Assembly (NCBI RefSeq): GCF_036669915.1
Contig: NC_089315.1
Location: 7,299,291 to 7,363,290 of the forward strand
Reading direction: 5' to 3'
Length of the DNA: 64,000 bases
Source: Pocillopora verrucosa
Taxonomy: Eukaryota > Cnidaria > Anthozoa > Scleractinia > Pocilloporidae
The notes under the pieces were generated by a model, which worked only from the letters and a program-made list of their open reading frames with translations, was not told the DNA's origin and ran no database searches. Of the stretch, positions 9,529 to 21,501 are shown piece by piece; positions within the stretch are counted from its first letter, which is position 1, and every line of letters starts with the position of its first letter. The translations under genes were made by a program, and so were the position numbers.

Positions 9529-12500
9529 ATGAACAATAAATTGATTTCAGAGCAAGTAGATGGAGCTACAAGACTTGGTCATGAGCAGCTTGCTAAAGGA
9601 AACATTGACGAGGCTTGCAGTTCGTTCGAAAAAGCCGTTCAACTTGCAGAAAGCTTGAAAGAAGGGTTTACGGAAAGAGCTTGCTATTTCAATCTTGGAG
9701 CGTGTTATGTTGCACGTGGGGATCCTAAACGTGGCGTGGAATACTTAAAGAAATCTTTTCCGCCCGATAAAGAGTCGGACGGAAGGACAAATTATGCAGA
9801 TTTGCAGTACAATTTGGGAACTGCTTACGATGCTTTGAGCGACATTCAGAAGGCTGTGGAATGTTACGAGATCGCTGCTGAAGAATATAAAGCTCAAGAA
9901 AACTTGGAAATGCGAGGAGAAACTCTTCTCAGACTGGGTAAAGACTGGACGAATATCGGCGACCTGAAGAAAGCTGCAGAAATTTACCAACAATGCGCCA
10001 ATATATTCCAGGAAATGGGAGACAAAAATACTCAGTTACTTATTTTGAACAACCTTGCTAGTTTGCTTGGAGAAGTTCGGGACATTGCAGCCTGTGGTAA
10101 AGTGCTTGCGCAAGTTATTGAACTTTGTCAAGATGTCGACGACAATGCTTTGAAATGTAAGTACAATATAAAGTTTGTATATACACTTTTTGTTAAGTAT
10201 CCATTGCCCGTATAATTTGGCAATAATTGATATCACATAAACGCCTCAGCAAACATGGCCTTGGCCTCGAAATATTTCGAATTCCATCATTTCCCTTTAG
10301 TTACCAGCTCGGAAACTGTAAATTTTTTTTATCTCCCGTTAGTTAGGGTAGTTTTGTTTATTCCCGTTTTGTAAAACAAAACTAACCTTAAGTGTTGCTA
10401 GTTTCTGTTTTTCATTCTACTTGTGTGCTAATTTGACATAATAACTTTTTCGTGTAACAATTATTGATTAAAAGTAAATTTTATCGCTTCATCTGAAGAT
10501 GTAACTTGTGACCTATGCGAGGAAAAAAGATTCTCCCTTTCTTCTGCTACTGAAGGAATGCCATTCACAAATTTTGCACTTTCTGCTGCCAGAGTATGTG
10601 ATCCTGTGGACTTTGCAAACTTGGCACATTCAGAGTTAGTCAAGCATCTCGCAAGCTGGAATTAAACCGAAATCTAATAGCCACAATTACTTGCTTGTAT
10701 TGTAAGTTAATATTCTTACTTAGTTCATGAGAGCCATGGCACATGAGTTACTACTGTAGGATAGATTTAGCTTTGCAAATTTGTACCTATAGATTGATTG
10801 GCAGTGTGTTATGCATTTGATGAAAGAAAGCATGACTCCTGAAACACTAGATGTGTAAATTGATGGCAGAAAAATTTACAAAGTTCTCTCTGTCAAAAAA
10901 AGTTATTGAAAACTGAGGGAGAGTAATTCAATATTGAAGATAAGAATTGGTTGATTTTTAATGTTACAGTACAGTTATAACTAAGGGAAGTTAATTTAGA
11001 GTGGTAGTGGTAGCTTTAAGTGCATGTATTTGCACATTAAAACCTTTTTGAGCCTCAAAAACACTTTAGCTGATTTAAACAGGTCTTGCTGCACCCACTT
11101 GTGGGTTGCTAGCAATCGTTGGCTTCTTGAATTCATGGCCATCAACCAAACCCTGGGGCAGAATTATTTGTTAGGGACTGGCCACTACTACTTAAATAAT
11201 TCTTCTACAGCAAAACATAGAGGCTGATTTAATCAGACAAACAGTAATACTTTATTGCTGATTGCAGTATCCTTTATGTATTTATTAGTCAGTGATATTA
11301 ATAATAATAATAATTATGACAGTGATAAAAATCAATGGTGCTGAGAAGAATTAGTCTTTTTAGAATTATTTTCTGCTCAGCAAGAGGTACAGTTGCTCAG
11401 GTGGATGAATGATCTTGTTTTGGTTTTTAAATTAGGGATTAGGGAAGCTTTTCCTTTTGAAGGATTTAATTTCCCCTCTTTTAGTAATGATGGGTCAATT
11501 GAATTCTATGTTGAAGTTATTGACAACTTCCTCATTTATACCAGTTTTTTTTTAAACCAATTGACATACATGTACAGCTATAAGGAAAAATTAACCTTAC
11601 ATTAAATTAACAAAAAACATTTTAACATTAAATATTAATGTACAAAGCATTGCAGCTTGAATTTGAATTTGTGACAAAAACAGAATTCAATGGCCCAAGA
11701 TAATTCACCTATGTGAATTATTGTTTTCATGGCAATGCAATGTAAATAATAATGAATTCCAGCTTGAAATAAATTGTCAGTGTTATTTAACTGTTGCCAT
11801 TAAGTGTATTTTTTAGTACAACTCTGGTAATTTTAAGGTATGAGGAAGCATACAACATTTTGTTGGTTGAAGTCAGAGATTCAAAGGGGACTATTAAGGA
11901 CTGAGTTTTAAATTTCTGCACTTAATTTGTCAGCCTGCAAAGTTGTATGCCATTTCAATTTTTTGTTCTACAGCACTATGAAACAAAAAGGAAAGGTGTC
12001 TGTCCTGAAAATCTATTCCTTTGGTAGTAGTAAGATATTTAATGACTTGTGATATTTTAAATTTGGGAAATCTGTTCTGCAGACTGAAGACACATTGTGC
12101 TAGTCATACAAATTTAGAATTCGTAGCTCCTGGAGAAAAATACAGTATTTGAAGTTTTCCATCATTCTCAAAGCCTGGGGTAACAAATACATGTATAATA
12201 TATGATGACAAGTTTTTGTTATTCCATGGATGACACCATACATGCGCACTGAATAATGCTTTTTAATGCATTTCTCCTCGCTGAAATAGTGAAATTATCC
12301 CTAATTGTTAAAGTAAACATTGTTGCCTCTTGTTACAGGTAAAGTTTACAATGATATTGGTCTAGTTTACAGTGGATTGAAGTCTTATGAGAATGCAGCA
12401 GAATGCTTTGAACTGGCAATTCCCCTCATGCGTACTGAGAGTACAAACAAGGAACTAGAAGCTGTTCTTCAACAAAATTTAGGAGCTGTGTATAATCAAC

Positions 12501-13745
12501 TTAAGCAGTTCAACAAGGCAATGGAGTGTCACAGGCAGGCAGTCACCCTTCATGGTAAGAGATCATGACAGTTAGAATATGTAAAATGTAATCATTGATT
12601 TGTTGCCAAAAGCATGTGCTTAATGAAAAAATCTGTGGAAATTTACAGATATGCAACATCTTTGATGAGATCAAGTTGAGTTTCAAAAATTATGAAGCAA
12701 GTTAAAGAGAATTACCTCTGAATGGTAAATTTTATTACCTGTTGTCTTCTGTTTTTTTGTCATAGGTGAGCATTCAAACAGGGAAGCCCAAGGACAATCC
12801 TTCTGTAACATGGGGTTTGCTCAAAGTCAGCTTGGAGAATACAACAAAGCTGGGGAGAGTTTCTCACATGCAATTCAGGCAGCCAAAGATTCTAATGATA
12901 AGAAAGGCTTGTGGCAAGCTTATGAGGGGTTGGCAGCAGTTAGCTTTCTGGGCCGGGAATATGACAAGGCAGTGGAGTATTATAAGTTGGCTTTGTCTGT
13001 TCTTTCAACTACTAATGATGCAAGCCCTGAACATAACAACAGAATTGTCAGCAAACTTACAAATGCATTAGAATGCCAGTTGGTTTTGTCAAAGCAATTG
13101 AATGGTAGGCTACCACCCATAAGATTGAACAGTGTGAAAAGTGATGTTGTAGACAATGTCGAGAAGGTTAAAAAGAAAGGAAAGCGAATTGGCAAAACAC
13201 GTTCAAGACAGGAGCATCACCAGCTGATTGCTAGAGGAATTGATGGAGATCAAACTACCTCAGAGGAATCTGAAGGATCGGGTTCAGGAGAGGAGTCCAC
13301 TTCAAGTGATGAAGAGGTGCAAGAGAATGAACAAGCTGTCAAGGATCATCATTTCGTCCAAAGGGTGATAACTACAGAAGCTGAAGTTCATCATGAAAGA
13401 AAAACAGCCAATAGGGAAAGGAAAATGACATCTACAAGTTCCACTGAGGAAGAACGTGTCATCAGGGAGAGGGAAAGGAGGGAGAGAAAACACCGCCAAT
13501 CACAGAAAGCTCGAGATTTGGCATCCAGAGAACCACTGAAGTCAACACAAGGAGACAACATCTATGAGCAGGTAACTGATGACAGAGTGGCCTCCCCTGC
13601 GAGAAGTGATTACTCTGATGAGATGCCACGGGCACACAGAGAAGCATACTTGGCTTCAGTCCAGGCTTCCTCGTCACACAAGCTAGACTCACACAGATCA
13701 CAAGAGGAACAAATTGTCCAATCCAGAACTTGTGTTATTCAGTAA
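9529..13745 (+). CDS. TTC24: Tetratricopeptide repeat protein, TTC24-like
   Basis: Three exons, 9529-10156, 12339-12554 and 12766-13745, join in matching phase 1 to give 607 residues; human TTC24 is about 580. Residues 1 to about 395 are a run of TPR helices. These include ERACYFNLGACYVARGDP, YNDIGLVYSGLKSYENAAE, GAVYNQLKQFNKAMECH and GLWQAYEGLAAVSFLG, which align by eye with vertebrate TTC24 repeat for repeat. Residues from about 396 to 607 are low-complexity, rich in Ser, Glu, Arg and Lys, and end in a short Cys-Val-Ile-Gln tail. TPR domains mediate protein contacts; the function of TTC24 is poorly known and no partner can be named. The whole C-terminal tail is in the last exon. The start ATG opens the first exon just after a short leader. 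A likely AATAAA is at 14488-14493. Confidence 0.85.
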
Positions 13746-15629
13746 TTAAAACAATTATATTAATATAACAGCTTTTATAATGGGTTTTGTGCAAAGGAGG
13801 TATATATGGCTTATGAGGTGATTTTGAAAAAAAAACTAGAAATTGTGACTCAAGCATTGGTAAACCTCAACTATAAAACAGTCAAAAGGGAGAATCTTCA
13901 TCAAATTTTAGCAAATGCTCTATGAAGGAAACTTGGCTGTTATCCTCCTATTTAAGGAATCACAAAGACATATACCTTACTCTTGATGAAATCAACAGGT
14001 TTCTTTAATATGTTTCTATTTTAATACCACCTTTTTATGGCTTGTCAATGGTGTATCTTTGGATACATTAATACAGAAATTACAAAATGGTTTATGTTAT
14101 TTCAACATAAGTTGTTATACTGAACAGGGGCTCTATCTTGGCAAAAATACTGAAATTGGCCCCAAAAAATCATTTGCACCTTTTTGGCACAAAAACTTTG
14201 TGGTTATGTGTGTTTGAAAGACAATTTAATTTAATTGATATTTTATGTAGGGCATGAACATTTATTAAGGAAATAACTACATAACTTTCATATTTAGTGA
14301 TATAGTTTTAAAATTTCAAGAGTTGTTTCAGTCTGAGGTGATGCTGTGAAATGCTCATAGAAAGATAAGGTCTTGGTAATTTGAGTAGGTTGTCTTGTGT
14401 CTAAGAAATTAAACTTTATACATACATTCAAGTTGCAAAGTTTTTTTGTGGGAGGCAGTACTCTTTTAATTATGGCAATGAGTTCAAAATAAATTCAATT
14501 TGTCTTTGGCAGTGTTGTGATCTCATACTGGAATCATTCTCAGGGGTCTTGAGTAGGGTGTCCCTCTGGATTGGAATCCCAGAAAAAGCTGTGGGGTCTG
14601 ATTGTGCTTCACCAATTTTTTACTAGTTTTTAAATCCAATTCTGAAACGTTCTGTCTCAACATACCAAGCTCTATTTCTTCAGATCATTATGCTTCAACC
14701 AGGAAATAAAATTTCCTTTAACAGAGCCCCTTAGGAGACTAGAGTGAAGAGACTGGTAACAAGTAGAATAGACAAAGAATGATGACTGATTATAAATATT
14801 AAATTGTTCTATGTCTGTATTGGCTAAATGGAACAGGGACAGAACATCTTGAGGGAAAAATGGTTTCCAACTGAACACCAGATTCAAAGGTCCGATATAG
14901 GTCATGACTCAGTTGGTGGTAGATGGTATTTTAGGAAGATACTTCTCTCTGATAATTTCACTACACATAGAACTTAAAAAATAATGATTTATTTTCCACT
15001 GTCAAATTGTGCACATCACACAAACTCTCTCTTGAGTATATGGACAAAAATTGTTCCTTACCATTCTCTTATTTACATTTCATTTAGTTAGAAAATTCTA
15101 GTTAATCAAATCTTGATAATTTGCTTCAAATTAACCTTAAAATCATATTTCAATTTTTTAAATATATTACTAAATGAAAATTTTTACCCTAAAAATCCAT
15201 TAAATAATTCTCATGATACATCTTAAAATTTGTATTCAGACAAAGTAAAGGAAGCTGAGGAACATAAGTGAGCAGCTTTTCAGTGATAAAATTCTTCTGC
15301 TTGCACATGCCCCTGAATCTCCCTGCAGTCTGCAGCCATAGTGATCTTGGATGCAGCTTTGCTACACCCTTATACCTTCCTTTTTTTAATGAGTTGGCAT
15401 TTTTGTAACAAGCACAAAAAGTGATTCACTTAAAATATTAATACTAACAATGTTTTTTATGCAAAACCTGTAATGTAGATACTCAAAGCTAAAATCAGGT
15501 TAGAAGTTTCTGAGGTTCACAAGCCAAACAGCTCAGTAACAGCAATATACATCAAACCATGAACAAAATCTGTGAACTCTTATTATGATGGATGAAGGAT
15601 GGCTGCACAATCATATAACACTGGTTTAT
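13746..15629. other. Convergent 3' region between TTC24-like gene and GNB5
   Basis: AT-rich sequence holding the 3' UTRs of two converging genes. Plus-strand AATAAA at 14488-14493 could serve the TTC24-like gene. No further exon or repeat family was recognised. Confidence 0.5.
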
Positions 15630-18600
15630 TCAAGCCCAAATCTAAAAAAAAAAACGAGAGAACTGGTTAAGAACAATCAGAGATGCAGCCTAGTTTTTAA
15701 TGTGCTCTTTAATTTTTTTTTTAAGATTCCTGTCAATAACTAGCAAAGATAAATCATTTCTTTTGTACAAATTTTCAAAGAGTCTTATTTTTGACCTAAG
15801 GGGTTCATCAGTTTTTGACCAAAATGCTACTTTTGTCTTTCCTTTCATGTTTCTAAATTTAGGTAAAACATAGTGCACTGTGTAAAAGAATAAAACTGAA
15901 CCATGCTAACAATATACTTGTGCCTCAGTCAAGTACCAGGGAAGAAACACTCTGTTGCAACACAGTTGCATATACCACAATCTGTGACAAAATCACTCAC
16001 ACATTAGCCATTTGAATAAAAAACACTCGACTGAGTGTTGAATAAAACTGAACTATGCTAACAATATAATTGTGCCACAGTCAAGTAACAGGGAAAAAAA
16101 AATGAGAATGGTGAACCAATAAGCAAATCTCTTACACCCCTCATTTCACTGCCTCTCCATTACTATAACTTTGCACTTCATTTTCTGTGAGTGTACATCA
16201 CCGAATGGGGACGAGAGAGTATTGTGAGAAACTGGGGTTAATTCTAAACTACATGTCCAGTAAATACTTCCCTAGAAGTAGTTTCAACATGTCAACCCAA
16301 TTTTCTACTGATTGAGGTTCTAAAGAAATTTACCCCCAACTTACTCTCAGAGTGTTGTCCCAACTTCCTGTGCCAACTGCTGTCCCATCTGGGGATACTT
16401 CTAGACATGTGATGCGGTTGTCATGGGCATAATACACTGACAGCTGCTCAGCCTGTTATGGATAAAAATTGAACTTTGCCCTTTATCCTTTTGAGATATA
16501 TCATTCAATGTCGATAGTATCTTAACTTCCATTATATGAAGTACACATTACCATAATACAGTCATCTTACCTTGAGAGTATCCCAGACATTCATGGTGTA
16601 ATCATGATACCCAGTGAACAATAATCTGCCTGCAATGAATAACAAAACAAGTAAACACGTTTCAATCATAAATTTGCACATGAACAGTCATATGATTATT
16701 TCAATGTATTTCATTCAATTTCCATTTCCGTCTAGTTTATCCCTCACCACCCTAGTTCTATCCTTTTTCTTTCTTCCATCTACATTGGAGCTTTTGATCA
16801 GGTTTCCCAAACAGTCCATTAGTAAACAATAATGCTCCTTGGTTGAGAACCCACCTTTTGGCCCTAAAGTTTAGGTTAGACCTTAGCTGATTAAAAAAAA
16901 AAAACATTTAACATTTCCAGTCTGAGAACTCACCACTTAATGAGAAATCTAAAGCAGCTGCTCCAAAAATAATGTGTTCTTTAGAAAACACTGCTAACTC
17001 ATGATCTGCCCTTAAATCATACAAACGACACTGCAGAGAAAAAAGACCACATAATTATTTTAAACCAGTCATTAGCATCTACCAGGCCTTACAGAACCAT
17101 CACCAAGCATCAAATCACTAATCAGAGTATGATATTAGTAGTCAATTATCTGTAAGGAAATGTAACAAAGTTCTGGCAGCACTACTCACTGTTGCATCAT
17201 CTGAAGCAGTGCCAAATGCTTCACCACTGGGGTAAAACCTAACAAGAACAAAACAAAGAGGCCAGTTTACAAATGAATTACAAGATTTTTCTGTTAAGTG
17301 CTGACTGGCAAACCTAGTTAGATCTCTGGCAGTTGGTTTGGCAATGGGGAACAATGATAGAGAACCAGTCTGGCTTTGCAACCCACTTGAGTGTGCACAA
17401 ACTTTGTTATAAATCATTAGGCAGAGTGAAACAAGGTATGTAATACCACAATGAACAGTAGTCTACTGTACCTTACTCCATTGATGTCAGATTCATGTGT
17501 TTGAAATGAGTTCACAGAACGTCCAGTCCTTATGTCCCAAACAAGAGCAGTTTTATCACATCCCTATATGGCGAGATATTAGTATCAAATGATTGAAAAC
17601 AATAGAGAAAATTTTAACCATTTAAACAAACTTCATGTTAAGATAATTAATTTATAGAATGTGTAAAGTAACAAAAGGTAACATAATGTTACATGATGTT
17701 CAATGATTCTATATTCAAACATCCTGATTCTTTAAAAAAAAAACAACAACACTTCCTCAAGTTTCTGCATTATTATTTGGTTAGGTAAAAGATTGAATGA
17801 AGTTACTTACACCAGAAACAAATATATTCCTTCCCTCTGAAGGTGCAAGATCAATGCTGTAAATAATTAATTGGAAAGCACCTTGAATAATTGTTTTTCT
17901 TTCATTAGTTGTTATGGAATAGCAAATGTACTAGATACCACAGGTTTGAGACATCCAGGGACAATGACAGTGTAACCAATGTACCAGCAATAAATTTAAG
18001 AGAAGTTTAATTTCCTGATGACTCAACTGAACTCTTTTATTTACATGCCATTGCCAGTGGTTTCAAAGTAAAGTATTACGAACATGATACATCAAGAACA
18101 GAATGGCTAACTATACTTGATGAAAGAACAATTTACCGGACAATTTTGAAATACAGCTGGCATAAGGAAGTACTTGCAATTACCTTTTAACTCAAGCTCA
18201 CACCTTTTTTATTTGAATGGTCCGCATGAAAGTCAAACTTATAGATAGCTAAGCGGACTGGGGCTAGGAGAGGGAATAGGTTTCTACAGACTGACTTAAC
18301 TGTTGAACTCCCCAGAGTGACTGGCTTCAAATTTCTAATTCCTAACTTTTTAACTTCTAATTTCCATTCAACTCCAAGGAGTGACTGGCTTCTAACTTCT
18401 CCTTACAGTACCACCCTTGAATTAAACATCAAGGGCATAAGAATTAAGGAAATGATCATCAATTCCAGAAACTCTGGATTGTCAAACAAATTCTCCTTGT
18501 CAGTACCATTGCAAATGTAGAGAAAAGTGATAGGGTGTAACATGCCTTGAGAAGCTGTCTAGGTTCAAGATATCAGAAAATTTGGGATATATAGACTTAG

Positions 18601-21317
18601 CAATAGAAAGATGCCCCTCCCCACCTCATCACATCGGACGAATGACCATGAAAACTTTGCAACAGCTGTCCTGACTCAACATCCCATAAGGCACAGGTTG
18701 TGTCTCCACTGCCAGTCAATATCTATGAAACATAACCATGGAAAACCAAGCTTGTTAACCCTTTAACTCCCAAGATCTCATTAGTAATTCTCCTTACTGT
18801 CTGCCAAATGATTTTCATTATGTTATTTGGAGAATTTGGTATCAGATCAATTAGTAATCCTCTGATCAGGATTCCTGTGCACTAATGATAAGGCCATCAT
18901 GTCTCTTGCTTCATGCTGATTACTATTAAAAATACTCTTATTACTGTACTATATTTACCTGTTGATCTGAGTTTGTGAATGTACAGCAAGCCATGTAGCT
19001 GGTGTGCATAGCAACAGTTTGTTTCTTAGTGGCAGCATCATCATCAAAGCTCAATTTAAACAGAGAACACTTGTTGTCAAGTCCCCTAGGAGGAAAAGTA
19101 ATAATCTCATATCATGTTTGAACTGAAAGATTTGTCCTAATTCCACTTATCGTTACCAAGACTAATACACATGGATTGTTGACTGAACATCTTGGGAGAA
19201 CAAAAATTATTCTTCCACCCGAAAAAAAGTAAAGCATATGAAAAAGAACTCAAATAAACAAGCCCACTTTGCATGCTCAAAGACGCAATGATATGTAATG
19301 AGTAATGTGCAACTTCAGAGTGGACAGATCTTAATCCTTTAAATCCTTAGAGTGACAGGAATCTAATTTCTTCTTACAATAATACTGTAATCATTCATTA
19401 AGATCATGAGAATAAACTTAAGAAGCTTTGATTGTTGGACAAATTCTCTTTGCCAGTACCAAGGGAAAGATATGGAGAATAGTAAAGAGAATATAAATGC
19501 TGATGTTGGACTGCAAAGAGTTAATTGAGAGTTGGGAGATCACCTATTGAATGACCTAGCTAGTTCTGACAGGAGTAAGTTTTGCATTGAATTGGTTGAC
19601 AAAGAGGAACCACTTTTCTATATCAACAATAAAGTGAAGTAAGGAAAAATAAATCAAATGGGATAACCTTGACTTTCCATCACAAATTACAGCTTAACTT
19701 ACCCACAAGCAACCATGGTTCCTGTCGGTGAATAAGCACAAGCCATGACCCATGTTGTTGGCATGGAAATAGCATGTTCCTGTTAGAGAAAAAAATACCG
19801 AAAGGATAAGGGTAAAATATTTTGATTCTGAACTAGAAAACAAGTACTTTTATTCACAACAAGCTATTTTGAGACATCACAATCCAGCTTAAAAACAGGA
19901 CTTGGAGAACAAAAGAGGTATTCCTTTTGCTTGTATCAGTCTTGTCCTTATGAGAGGACAAGACTGACCAGTCAGTGCTTTATTTGTTAGAATAAATTAT
20001 TATATACCTTGTGAGTTGTAAATCCATCCCAGACGATCACTTTTCCATCCTAGGAAAAGAAAGAAAATCAAATACTCAAGAACAGGATAAAAGTACAAGG
20101 ACTATCAACTCTAAACAAGTTGATCACTGTTCCACCACAAAAATGAAATATCAATATCTAGCCACAAGGTAAGAAAACAAAATACTGCACTGTGTTTGGG
20201 GTGGACAAGGGGAGATGGAGGAGGGGGTACTGATCACCAAACCTTAAGGTAGCAAAGAGAGTGAAGTGTTCCACAGATCATTAGTCTCCTTCTACACCAT
20301 TGTTTGGACTCATCATACATTGAGACTAACTGATTGTGCCATTGTTCTGTAACTTGCTGCAGTGTCCACAATGATTCACTCAACTGATTAAAGCAAGAGA
20401 GACAGTAAGAGATATCAAATGTAATTCAAATAATTCAACCTGTGAGCTGCTGACAAGGTGACGTCTGTCCTGTGCCCAATCTAAACAGAGCACCTTCCCT
20501 TGATGACCCTTCAGAATTCTGCGAACTTTGAGAGGTGAGTGGAGAAGGTTGTCCACTCTCTGAGCAACATCTTTTACTGAAATCAAAAGACCTCTAAGTC
20601 AGCTATGAATGGGAAAAAAGGAAACAACTTGGTCCTAAGGAACACACTAGGCTACGCTCCGTGTGCCCCTTTTTTTGTTCTTACCACATTTTGACGTCAT
20701 CTGTGATCTATTACGCACCTGATGCACAATAACATGAAATCTATTTGTTAAGTTGATCTTTTCGCCAAACATTTTTTGCTATCTTATATAAATCAAAATA
20801 ACGCGTTATAAGTTGAAATAAATTTAAAACGATTTTAATGAACAAGGAGAAACAATATATCTTAGGGCACGATATTGCATAACTCTCGTCTAATAGAGGT
20901 CTCGTATAAATCAGACCTGCTCAAGACAAATTAAACGAAAGATTCGTAACAAAACTTTTGCAGTAGGTGCATGTAACACGCTTGAAAGCGTGACTAATCA
21001 TTAGATCACAGAATCATAAGGAATAGTAATCGCAGTATTATAACCAGAGAGAGCTCATCGCAAGCACAATCTAAAGTCACGTTCCGAGATAACAGCTGAT
21101 GCAAAAGATCAACTCTAGTTTCGAAAGCCAGTGAGCGCTGTTCATTTTCACATCTAAGCAGGTGACAGATACCAACCCTACCCTCTCGATTGATAAATAA
21201 CAACTTACGTTGAAGATCGTTAACCTTCTGCTTCTCTTCATCTATCTTCACTTTCAATTGCTCCGCTTCCCTACAGAGCGAGGCGAGCGATTCTTCTGAA
21301 GATGAGCTTGCCGCCAT
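15630..21317 (-). CDS. GNB5: Guanine nucleotide-binding protein subunit beta-5
   Basis: Thirteen exons on the minus strand: 21317-21209, 20576-20440, 20049-20008, 19779-19703, 19085-18959, 18722-18625, 17856-17811, 17563-17472, 17238-17190, 17030-16934, 16629-16571, 16452-16345 and 15641-15630. All phases agree and give 350 residues (human short form 353). An N-terminal helix (residues about 10-40) is followed by seven WD repeats. Diagnostic stretches are [54 protein letters not shown] and [18 protein letters not shown], closer to beta-5 than to beta 1-4. In animals beta-5 pairs with the GGL domain of R7-family RGS proteins at neuronal membranes rather than with a gamma subunit. The last exon codes only Ile-Trp-Ala and the stop. 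It lies head-to-head with SPAG8. Confidence 0.96.
18364..18541 (+). repeat. MITE family B copy, partial
   Basis: Contains the AGTGACTGGCTTCTAACTTCTCC and CAAATTCTCCTTGTCAGTA blocks of family B and ends near AGGGTGTAA. TTAA ends are not clear. GNB5 intron. Confidence 0.6.
18755..18875 (+). repeat. MITE family A copy, 3' truncated
   Basis: A perfect 5' end TTAACCCTTTAACTCCCAAG and the TTGGTATCAGATCAATTAG block are present; the second half cannot be followed. GNB5 intron. Confidence 0.65.
19331..19524 (+). repeat. MITE family B copy
   Basis: 194 bases with TTAA at both ends, shared blocks AGATCATGAGAATAAA and CTTTGATTGTTGGACAAATTC. GNB5 intron. Confidence 0.65.
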
Positions 21318-21501
21318 CTTGTATGTTTACCGACGATCTTTATTTATGCTAATGTAGTAAACCTTCCCATAATGCCAATGAGAGTAGTTTCCAGGACAAC
21401 AAAATAATTGCATTATTACCAGCTGAGGTCGAGTACTGAAGACAAACTTGTTGCTTTCTTTCGATTCTGGTTTACATTTTTTGCATCTTTTATTTTATGA
21501 A
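21318..21501. promoter_or_regulatory. Bidirectional promoter region GNB5 / SPAG8
   Basis: Only 184 bases separate the two divergent start codons, so the 5' UTRs and promoters of both genes must lie here or overlap. No TATA box was recognised. Confidence 0.6.
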
